Below are positions 25,412-32,545 of a DNA stretch of 64,000 nt, piece by piece. The DNA comes from Roseithermus sacchariphilus (GTDB taxonomy: Bacteria > Bacteroidota > Rhodothermia > Rhodothermales > MEBIC09517). Each line of letters begins with the position of its first letter. Position 1 is the first letter of the stretch. The stretch lies in assembly GCA_003285105.1 (NCBI GenBank), contig CP030158.1, positions 2,518,501 through 2,582,500 of the forward strand. The letters are read 5' to 3'. The translations under genes and the position numbers were made by a program. The notes under the pieces are model-generated. The model was not told the origin of the DNA. It did no database searches and was given only the letters and a program-made list of their open reading frames with translations.

Positions 25412-28400
25412 CTACGGCTCGCCCTCCAGCAGCACCTGGTCCCGGCCGAAGAGCCGCATGGCGGCCGCCATCAACTCCGGCGTCAGGTCGACGACGCAGG
25501 TGCGGCTGCGGATGCGCTGGGATCCCCCCGGAAGGCGGTCGTCCAGGATTTCGAAGTAGAGGCGGACCGCGCCCCGGTAGAGGTCGCACACCTGCCGGAA
25601 TTGCCCGATGTCTTCTACGCCGACGCGGTGACGGTCCACGCGCACGACGAGGGCTTTGACCATCTGCTCGCGCACCTTCCACATCGGCAGGACGTCACGA
25701 GCCAGCACCTTCACACTGCCGCCCCGGATCTCGACCTCGCCGTGGACCAGCACGACCTCGTCGACCTTCAGGTAGTTCTGCACCCGGTCGAAGACCGAAG
25801 AGAAGCAGACCACCTCGCCCTGGCCGTGGAAGTCCTCCATCGTGGCGAAGGCGATGGGTTTGCCGCTGCGGGTCGTACGGCGCTGGACGTCCGTGATGAT
25901 GCCGCAGAACCACTCTTTGCGGCGCGCCTCCCGGCCGCCGTAGCCGTCGCCTCCCGGGTCGGCCTCGGCGAGGGCGGCCTCGAGCGCCTCTGCGTCGGCA
26001 AAGGTGGCCGTGGCGAAGGCGCGGACCTCCGGGGCGTAGGCGTCCAGCGGGTGGCCGGTGACGTAGAAGCCGATCAGCTCGCGTTCCTCCTTGAGCCGCC
26101 GCGCCTTGGGCCAGGGCTCCACCATGGGCAGGTTGGGCTCCATCGTGGCGATGCTGTTGGGGTTGGCGGCAAAGAGCGAATGCTGCCCGGCGGCCAGGTC
26201 CGCCTGGACCTTCTGGGCGTAGCGCACGGCGTCGTCCAGGGCCTCCAGGAGCTGCGCCCGGTGCCCCTCCAGGTCGTCCATGGCCCCGGCCCGGATGAGG
26301 CATTCCAGCGCTTTCTTGCCGACGGCACGGAGGTCCAGCCGCTTCGTCATGCCAAAGAGCGAGGTGAAGGGGCCTCCGGCGTCGCGGGCCTTGATCAGGG
26401 CCTCGATGGCCCCCATCCCCACGCCCTTGATGGCCCCCAGCCCGAAGCGGATCTTGCCGTTTTCGACGGTGAAGTGCGCCTGGCTGTGGTTGACCGAGGG
26501 GGGCAGCATCTCCAGCCCCAGGTGCCGGGCCTCCTCCAGCACCACCGCCAGCTTCTTCGTGTCCCCCATCTCGTTCGTCATCGCCGCCGCCATGAACTCG
26601 GCCGGGTAGTGCGCCTTCAGGTAGGCCGTCTGGTAGGCGACGATGGAATAGGCGGCCGCATGTGAGCGGTTGAAACCATAACCCGCGAACTTGGCCATCA
26701 TGTCGAAGACCTCGTTCGCCTTGGCCTCGTCCACCCCCCGCTCCTTCGCGCCGTTGACGAAGACGACGCGCTGCCTGTCCATCTCCTCTTGCTTCTTCTT
26801 GCCCATCGAGTTGTGGATCACCACGTCGGCGGCCACGAAGTTGGCGAAGGGTGGGACGGCCAGGTCGTAGACCCGTCGTTCTCCCACCGGGGTGATCTCG
26901 ACGATGGGGTCCCACAGCACGTCGTTGTCGGCCAGATGGCGCAGGGCGGGGGATTCGAAGGCGTCCCCGAGCGTCCGTACGCGGTGGCGGCTCAGGGCCC
27001 GCCGAGGGGTGCGGAGGTTGAGGCCGCTCGACAGGTCATGGCCTTCGACGCCGACGGCCTCGCCGGCCTCACGCCAGCTCCGCCCGCTGGCTTGCTTGGC
27101 CGACTTGACGAGAAAGCCCACTTCGGCCGGGACGTTGTAGATCGACTGGTTGCGGGAGCGGGTATGCACCCGCGCTAGGAACCCTTCGAGACGTCGGCGC
27201 TTCGACGTGCACAGGTACGGCCCCAGCACCTCGGCGAACCGCCGTACATCCCGCTGATCCGTGATGAGCAACTCATGGTTGGGCCGGTGGGACGTCGTTC
27301 GGCTGCGGCGCATCGTGACGATGCCCAGCCGGAGCAGGAGGTGCGCCAGATCGTCGATCAGCGCGAGGCTGGACGAGCTGTAAGACAGCCGCTTCCTTTC
27401 GACGGAGCCGTCCGTGCTCCACAGACAGCCCAGGAAGAGCCGTAGCGCGTCGTTCGTATAGCCGAAGACTTCCTCCGGGATGCGCTTGTGCTCGGCCCGG
27501 TGGGCCAGCCCGGTGGCACGGACCATATCCACCACGGGGTTGCGCCCTTCTGTGTCCGTGCAGCGGATCGTCACGACGCCGGTGGTGGCGTGCACGTAGC
27601 GCTTCGTCTGGCCTCCGAGTGCATGCACGGCCTCCGAGAAGTCGTTGAGGAGTTCGGGATCCGAATTGTAAAAGTGGGCCTGTGGAAGGCCGTTGGACTG
27701 GCGGGTGCATCCGTCTCCGATGAGATAGGCCAGCACCTTGATGCGCTCGGGGGGCGGGGCGAGCGTGCCGGAGACGGGAAGACGAGCGGGAACGGCAATG
27801 GCGTCTCCGATGGCGAGATCGGCGAGGTGCCGCCAGCCGCGAACCGTCAGGAGCGGGTGCTCGGCGGTCAGATGCAGGCAGCGGCCGCTGCGGGTGCGCA
27901 CCCGCAGGACCGGCTGCACCCCGTTGTCGAACCGCTCGGCTACCGGCACGGGAACGAGCCGGTAGGCGTCATCCAGCGAAAGCAGCCGCATGCCGGGACG
28001 GACGGCATCGACGCGGACGCGCTCGCCGGTGTCGGCATCGACGACCAGCGTATCACCCGTGACGCAGCGCCGCAGGATGTCGGCCTGTCCCAGCGTGTAG
28101 CCGCCCATCACCTGGGCCATCTGCATCACCTGCTCCTGGTAGACCGGGATGCCGTAGGTGGATTTCAGGATGGGCTCCAGCATGGGGTGGGGGTACTCCA
28201 CCTTCTCGCGGCCGTGCTTGCGGGCGATGTAGTTCGGGATGAGGTCCATCGGCCCGGGCCGGTAGAGCGCGTTCATCGCGATGAGATCGTTGATCTCGGT
28301 CGGCTTGAGCTTGCGCAGCCACTCGCGCATCCCGGAGGATTCGAACTGGAACACCGCCACGGTGTCGCCGCGCTGGAAGAGGCGATAGGTCGGCTCATCG

Positions 28401-30181
28401 TCCAGCGGGAAGTCGTCCGGGTTGAGGCGGACGCCGTGGTTCTGCTCGACCAGGTCGAGCGTATCCTCGATGACGGTGAGCGTCTTGAGGCCGAGGAAGT
28501 CCATCTTGAGCAGCCCGAACTGCTCGATCCAGGAGCCGTCGTACTGCGTGGTGACGGTGACGTCGCCCTTGCTCTTGGCCACGGCCACGGGCACGTAGTC
28601 GCTCACGTTGCCGGGGGCGATGATGACGCCGGCGGCGTGGACGCCGGTGTGGCGGGCCGAGCCTTCGAGGACCTCGGCGTAGTGCATCAGGTTGCGGATC
28701 TGCCGGTCCGGGTGCCGCTTCAGCTCGGCGAACTCCCGGACCTCCTGCATCGCGGAGGCGAGCGTCACCTTGGGGCCTTCCGGGATCAGCTTGGCGATGC
28801 GGTCGGCTTCGCTGAGGGGGATGCCGAGGACGCGGGCCACGTCCCGGATGACGCTCCGGGCGCCCATCGTGCCGAAGGTGATGATCTGGCAGACGTTCTC
28901 GCGGCCGTACTTCTGCACGACGTAGTCGATCACGCGGCCACGGCCGCGGTCGTCGAAGTCGATGTCGATGTCCGGCATCGAGACGCGCTCGGGGTTGAGG
29001 AAGCGCTCGAAGAGCAGGTCGTATTCGAGGGGATCGACGTTGGTGATGCCCAGGCAGTAGGCCACGGCCGAGCCGGCGGCCGAGCCGCGCCCCGGCCCGA
29101 CGGAGACGCCCAGCTCGCGCGCGGCGGTGGTGAAGTCCTGCACGATGAGGAAGTAGCCGGCGTAGCCCATCGTCTGGATGATGCCCAGCTCGTGGTTCAG
29201 CCGCTCGACGACGGCCTGGGGGAGGGGCTCTCCGTAGCGATGCGGCAGCCGGGCCCGCTCGAAGACCAGGTCCCGCAGGTAGGCGTCCATGTCGCCCTCG
29301 TACCGGGCCGGGATCGGGTAGTGCGGCATCAGGAGCGTGCCCATCGGCAGCTCGAAGCGGCACTTGTCGGCGATCTCGCACGTGTTCACGAGCGCCCGGG
29401 TCAGCACGGCCTCGTCCTCGATGCTCGGCGCCAGCGCCTGCCGCATCTGCGGGACGTCCTTCAGGAAGAACTGGTCGTTTTCGAAGCGCATCCGGTTCGG
29501 GTCGGTCAGGTCCTTCCCGGTCTGCAGGCACAGCAGCACGTCCTGCGCGGCGGCGTCCGCCTGTTCGACGTAGTGCACGTCGTTGGTGGCGACGACCTTG
29601 ACGCCGTACTGCCGGGCCCAGCGGAGCAGGACGGCGTTGCAGCGCCGCTGGTCTTCGATGCCGTGGTCCTGGATCTCGATGTAATAGTCGTCCCCGAAGA
29701 TGTCCAGGTACTCCTCGAAGACGGCCCGGGCCGCCTCCTCGCCCCGGTGCAGGATGGTCTGGAGGACCTCGCCCTGGAGGCAGCAGGTCGTCGCCACGAG
29801 GCCGCCGCTGTACTGCCGCAGGAGGGCGCGGTCGATGCGGGGCTTGTAGTAGTAGCCCTCGGTGTAGGAGAGCGAGGAGAGCTTGATCAGGTTGCGGTAG
29901 CCCTCCTCGTTGCGGGCGAAGAGCACCTGGTGGTACCGCGTGCGGTCGTTCCGGTCGAAGCGGTCCGGCGCCACGTAGAATTCACACCCGATGATGGGCT
30001 GCACGCCGGCCTTCCGGGCGGCCGTGTAGAACTCCGGCACGCCGAAGAGATTGCCGTGGTCGGTGATGGCGACGGCCTGCAACTCGAGCTCGGCCGCCCG
30101 CCGCACGAGTGTCTTGATCCGGGCGGCGCCGTCGAGCAGGGAGTACTGGGTGTGGCAATGAATGTGGCTGAATTCGCACAT
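25412..30181 (-). CDS. dnaE: DNA polymerase III subunit alpha, intein-containing precursor
   Basis: A 1589-residue precursor: 1170 residues of DnaE plus a 419-residue intein. It begins MCEFSHIHCHTQYSLLDG, the PHP domain. The polymerase core shows GPGRGSAAGS, the catalytic PDIDIDFDDRGR triad and FGTMGARSVIRDVAR. The intein starts after ADILRR in GGYTLGQADILRR and ends before SMGKKKQEEMDRQ, in the fingers region next to the nucleotide site. C-terminal parts include the tandem HhH region (VGKKALECLIRAGA) and the OB domain. DnaE is the replicative polymerase; splicing is needed to restore it. The gene is divergent from the ArgB-like gene with about 195 bases between. Confidence 0.96.
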   Translation of the reverse strand: MCEFSHIHCHTQYSLLDGAARIKTLVRRAAELELQAVAITDHGNLFGVPEFYTAARKAGVQPIIGCEFYVAPDRFDRNDRTRYHQVLFARNEEGYRNLIKLSSLSYTEGYYYKPRIDRALLRQYSGGLVATTCCLQGEVLQTILHRGEEAARAVFEEYLDIFGDDYYIEIQDHGIEDQRRCNAVLLRWARQYGVKVVATNDVHYVEQADAAAQDVLLCLQTGKDLTDPNRMRFENDQFFLKDVPQMRQALAPSIEDEAVLTRALVNTCEIADKCRFELPMGTLLMPHYPIPARYEGDMDAYLRDLVFERARLPHRYGEPLPQAVVERLNHELGIIQTMGYAGYFLIVQDFTTAARELGVSVGPGRGSAAGSAVAYCLGITNVDPLEYDLLFERFLNPERVSMPDIDIDFDDRGRGRVIDYVVQKYGRENVCQIITFGTMGARSVIRDVARVLGIPLSEADRIAKLIPEGPKVTLASAMQEVREFAELKRHPDRQIRNLMHYAEVLEGSARHTGVHAAGVIIAPGNVSDYVPVAVAKSKGDVTVTTQYDGSWIEQFGLLKMDFLGLKTLTVIEDTLDLVEQNHGVRLNPDDFPLDDEPTYRLFQRGDTVAVFQFESSGMREWLRKLKPTEINDLIAMNALYRPGPMDLIPNYIARKHGREKVEYPHPMLEPILKSTYGIPVYQEQVMQMAQVMGGYTLGQADILRRCVTGDTLVVDADTGERVRVDAVRPGMRLLSLDDAYRLVPVPVAERFDNGVQPVLRVRTRSGRCLHLTAEHPLLTVRGWRHLADLAIGDAIAVPARLPVSGTLAPPPERIKVLAYLIGDGCTRQSNGLPQAHFYNSDPELLNDFSEAVHALGGQTKRYVHATTGVVTIRCTDTEGRNPVVDMVRATGLAHRAEHKRIPEEVFGYTNDALRLFLGCLWSTDGSVERKRLSYSSSSLALIDDLAHLLLRLGIVTMRRSRTTSHRPNHELLITDQRDVRRFAEVLGPYLCTSKRRRLEGFLARVHTRSRNQSIYNVPAEVGFLVKSAKQASGRSWREAGEAVGVEGHDLSSGLNLRTPRRALSRHRVRTLGDAFESPALRHLADNDVLWDPIVEITPVGERRVYDLAVPPFANFVAADVVIHNSMGKKKQEEMDRQRVVFVNGAKERGVDEAKANEVFDMMAKFAGYGFNRSHAAAYSIVAYQTAYLKAHYPAEFMAAAMTNEMGDTKKLAVVLEEARHLGLEMLPPSVNHSQAHFTVENGKIRFGLGAIKGVGMGAIEALIKARDAGGPFTSLFGMTKRLDLRAVGKKALECLIRAGAMDDLEGHRAQLLEALDDAVRYAQKVQADLAAGQHSLFAANPNSIATMEPNLPMVEPWPKARRLKEERELIGFYVTGHPLDAYAPEVRAFATATFADAEALEAALAEADPGGDGYGGREARRKEWFCGIITDVQRRTTRSGKPIAFATMEDFHGQGEVVCFSSVFDRVQNYLKVDEVVLVHGEVEIRGGSVKVLARDVLPMWKVREQMVKALVVRVDRHRVGVEDIGQFRQVCDLYRGAVRLYFEILDDRLPGGSQRIRSRTCVVDLTPELMAAAMRLFGRDQVLLEGEP
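26810..28066 (-). mobile_element. Intein with LAGLIDADG homing endonuclease inside dnaE
   Basis: A 419-residue in-frame insertion. Block A starts with Cys (CVTGDTLVVDADTG), block B has TAEH at intein residues 67-70, the two endonuclease dodecapeptides are LAYLIGDGC (112-120) and FLGCLWSTDG (211-220), and block F/G is VYDLAVPPFANFVAADVVIH-N. The downstream +1 residue is Ser, so class 1 splicing with Cys1, penultimate His, Asn and Ser+1 is expected. The usual His of block F (HNF) is replaced in FANF. Both endonuclease motifs retain an acidic residue, so homing may still be active. The host site is LRR/SMGKKK, a conserved polymerase motif. Confidence 0.95.
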
Positions 30182-30375
30182 ACGCGGCAGAGATCGAGGC
30201 AGCTTCGTTCGACGGGCGAGGCGGGAACATGGCGAGGGGAAGGAACGAAGACCCCGGGGGCGGAATCAAGGGATGTGGATAAGTGCAGGGAGGGATCCGG
30301 TGGACGGCGCTGGCCGTCCCTCGCTCCGCCGTCCCGCATCGTCTCCGACCATCTCGTCTTCACCCGGTGTTCGCC

Positions 30376-31092
30376 ATGACCTACGTGCTGTACCTCGACG
30401 CCTACCACCTCGGCGATCCGCTGTTTCTTCAGGGGCTGGCGCGGTGGGTGGCGCAGGCGGGGGCGCAGCGGCCGCCGCTGTGGCTCGTGCACGGCAGCGG
30501 CGAGCGGGCCGAGCGGCTGCTGGAGGCGCAGGGGCTGTTCCCCGAGCGCTCCGGCGGGGTCTGGACGGTGACCCGCCCCGAGGAGCGGGCGCTCGTCGAG
30601 CGGGCGCTGCGCGAGACGAACCGCACCATCGTGGCGACGTTGACCGACGCCGTGGTCCCGGCCGTGGGGATCCACGGCATCGACCGCAACCTGATGCGCC
30701 GGCAGGCCGACGGCACGGTGGTCGTCGGGCGGATCGGCTGGGTGCGGGATCTGGCGCGGCAGCGCGTGGTGCCGGTGCTCTCCACGCTCGTCACGGACGC
30801 CGCCTCGGGGCAGCCCGGCGAGGCGGCGGCGGGGGCGGTCCTTCGGGCGCTGGCCGAGGCGATGCGGCCGGAGGCGGTGACGGCCGTGGCGCTGCTGAAG
30901 GCGGACACGCCCGGCATCCGGCAGGAGGGTAAGACCCTGGCCGAGGTGCCGGCCGAGGCGCTGGCCGGCGGGGACTGGCTGCCGGACCCGGCGCCCGTCG
31001 AGGCGCTGGCGGCGGCGGGCGTGCCCGTGCTCCTCACCAATCGCCGGGGGCTGCTGGCTCCCGACGGCCCCCTCGGAACCCGCGTGTGCTGA
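30376..31092 (+). CDS. Acetylglutamate kinase-like (amino acid kinase fold) protein, divergent
   Basis: A 238-residue protein that resembles ArgB in order of motifs: LWLVHGSGERAERLLEAQGL (ArgB VHGGG region), RALRETNRTIVATL, VGIHGIDRNLMRRQADGTVV, VGRIGWVRDLARQRVVPVLS (ArgB GxVGxV ... IPVISP) and AVALLKADTPGI. The N-terminal Lys-x-Gly-Gly phosphate loop of true acetylglutamate kinases is replaced by YLDAYHLGD, and the second glycine loop is GSG. It may therefore be catalytically altered or have another acceptor. ATG at 30376 is used. It stands alone between dnaE and the histone-like gene. Confidence 0.5.
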   Translation: MTYVLYLDAYHLGDPLFLQGLARWVAQAGAQRPPLWLVHGSGERAERLLEAQGLFPERSGGVWTVTRPEERALVERALRETNRTIVATLTDAVVPAVGIHGIDRNLMRRQADGTVVVGRIGWVRDLARQRVVPVLSTLVTDAASGQPGEAAAGAVLRALAEAMRPEAVTAVALLKADTPGIRQEGKTLAEVPAEALAGGDWLPDPAPVEALAAAGVPVLLTNRRGLLAPDGPLGTRVC

Positions 31093-31142
31093 CGATTCGT
31101 GCGAAAATTCCCCCAAACGCCCCGAATCACCGCGTTCGTTGC

Positions 31143-31172
31143 TTGACAGCCGGACAGCGGTGCGTTAGTTTG
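31143..31172 (+). promoter_or_regulatory. Probable promoter of the histone H1-like gene
   Basis: TTGACA, 17 bases, then TAGTTTG. The upstream hexamer is a perfect sigma70 -35 box, and the downstream box is close to the Bacteroidota -7 element TAnnTTTG. It sits about 90 bases before the start codon, in an otherwise gene-free gap. Confidence 0.65.
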
Positions 31173-31260
31173 CGCCCGCATTCGAAGGGTACGCCCGGCA
31201 TGTCCCGGTGCCGCCCTCTTTTTTTCTCATCCCAGATCGCTAAACCAGGAGGCACATACG

Positions 31261-31437
31261 ATGAGCCGTTTCGACGCGTTGAAGAACTTCGTCCATGAGC
31301 TGGAAGAAGACTTCACCAAGTTCTACGAGAAGGGCAACAAAGCTGCCGGCACGCGCATCCGTAAGGCCATGCAGGAGCTGAAGCAGATGGCCCAGGACAT
31401 CCGCGTGGAGATCCAGGAGAAGAAGAAAGACCTGTAA
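31261..31437 (+). CDS. Histone H1-like small DNA-associated protein
   Basis: A 58-residue Lys/Glu-rich helical protein, MSRFDALKNFVHELEEDFTK then FYEKGNKAAGTRIRKAMQEL and KQMAQDIRVEIQEKKKDL. The FYEKGNKAAGTRxRKxMQELK core is characteristic of the small histone H1 family of Bacteroidota-type genomes. A strong ribosome-binding site (CAGGAGG) and promoter precede it and a T-run terminator follows, indicating an abundant, independently transcribed protein. It probably acts as a nucleoid protein; unlike classical Hc1 it lacks the Ala/Lys-rich tail. Confidence 0.88.
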   Translation: MSRFDALKNFVHELEEDFTKFYEKGNKAAGTRIRKAMQELKQMAQDIRVEIQEKKKDL

Positions 31438-31461
31438 GGCGTCTCTCCTCTCTACGAGATT

Positions 31462-31494
31462 AAAGGCTGTGCTCTCCGGGCATGGCCTTTTTTT
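31462..31494 (+). terminator. Terminator after the histone H1-like gene
   Basis: AAAGGC pairs with GCCTTT across a 17-base GC-rich loop, followed by further T residues, 25 bases after the stop codon. Confidence 0.75.
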
Positions 31495-31568
31495 CTGCCC
31501 GTCGGGGAGGACGCCCGTCGGGGGAGGATCGGTCTGGCGCATCGCCGGCCTGCACGCATGACCCTTCC

Positions 31569-32510
31569 ATGTCATCCCGACCCATGATGCGTTTGTCGAT
31601 GATGTACCGGATCCGTGCCGCCGGACGGCCGATGGTGCTGGCGTGCCTGCTCGCCGCCACGCTCGTCTCGGGGAGCAGGGCTCAGGATCAAGCCGAGGAG
31701 GCGCCCACCGGCTGGGTCGTCGACCTCGTCACGAAGCTCGCCGCGTCGCAGGCCGCGTACGACAACTGGCAGGAGGGCGGCCTCAACACGCTGGCCTTCA
31801 CGACCGGCGCCGACGGAAAGGCCACCCGGACCTCGCAGCGGTGGACGCAAACCCATCAGATGCGGCTCTCCTTCGGTCTGGTCAAGCAGGATACGCTGGA
31901 TTTCCGCAAAGCCGACGACCTCATCCAGATCAACTCGTCGCTGCAATACCGGGGCGACGACTTCTTCAAACGCTTTCAGCCGACGATCTCGGCGTCGATG
32001 CGGACGCAGTTTGCCTCGGGCTTCAACTACAAGAAGAACCCGTTCACCGAGCCGCCCAAGGTCGGGGATGCGCCGCCGGTGAAGGTGTCGGAGTTCTTCT
32101 CGCCGGCGACCTTCACGCAGGGCCTGGGTCTGACGTACAACCCGCAGCCCTGGATCAAATCGCGGCTGGGCCTGGGGGCCAAGGAGACCGTCGTCGTGAT
32201 CGACCGCCTGCGGGTGTTGTACGGGGTGGATCCGGGGCGGGCGGTGCGCATCGAGGCCGGTCTGGAATCCCGGACGGAGTTCGACCGGGAGATCGCCGAG
32301 AACATCCGGCTGCAGTCGACGCTCAGCCTGTTTGCGGCCTTCAACCAGCCGGATCTGCCGGATCTGATCTGGGAGAACCTGGTGACGATGAAGGTCAACA
32401 GCTGGATGAACGTCAACCTGGAGTTCGTGACGCTCTACGACCGCGACCTGAGCAAGCGGGTACAGCTCAAGGAGGTGCTGTCGCTGGGTGTCTCGTTCGT
32501 CCTGATCTGA
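31569..32510 (+). CDS. DUF3078-family envelope protein
   Basis: A 313-residue protein with signal peptide (RPMVLACLLAATLVSGSRAQ). The mature protein matches DUF3078: TKLAASQAAYDNWQEGGLNT, many beta strands with DTLDFRKADDLIQINSSLQY, and a C-terminal half with LRLQSTLSLFAAF and VKVNSWMNVNLEFVTLYDRD ending in Ile. Alternating strands suggest an outer-membrane barrel of unknown function, common in Bacteroidota. The ATG at 31569 is used; MMRLSMM six codons later is an alternative. The next gene begins 35 bases downstream. Confidence 0.85.
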   Translation: MSSRPMMRLSMMYRIRAAGRPMVLACLLAATLVSGSRAQDQAEEAPTGWVVDLVTKLAASQAAYDNWQEGGLNTLAFTTGADGKATRTSQRWTQTHQMRLSFGLVKQDTLDFRKADDLIQINSSLQYRGDDFFKRFQPTISASMRTQFASGFNYKKNPFTEPPKVGDAPPVKVSEFFSPATFTQGLGLTYNPQPWIKSRLGLGAKETVVVIDRLRVLYGVDPGRAVRIEAGLESRTEFDREIAENIRLQSTLSLFAAFNQPDLPDLIWENLVTMKVNSWMNVNLEFVTLYDRDLSKRVQLKEVLSLGVSFVLI

Positions 32511-32545
32511 GGGGCGGGCCGTGACGGCTCGTTCCGCTCGACCCG

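Noticed and set aside
26810-28066. Separate homing endonuclease gene or group I intron
   Set aside because: The insertion keeps dnaE in frame with canonical intein ends, so it is a protein splicing element.
27488-30379. 963-codon plus-strand open frame
   Set aside because: Antisense to dnaE, which has clear polymerase and intein motifs.
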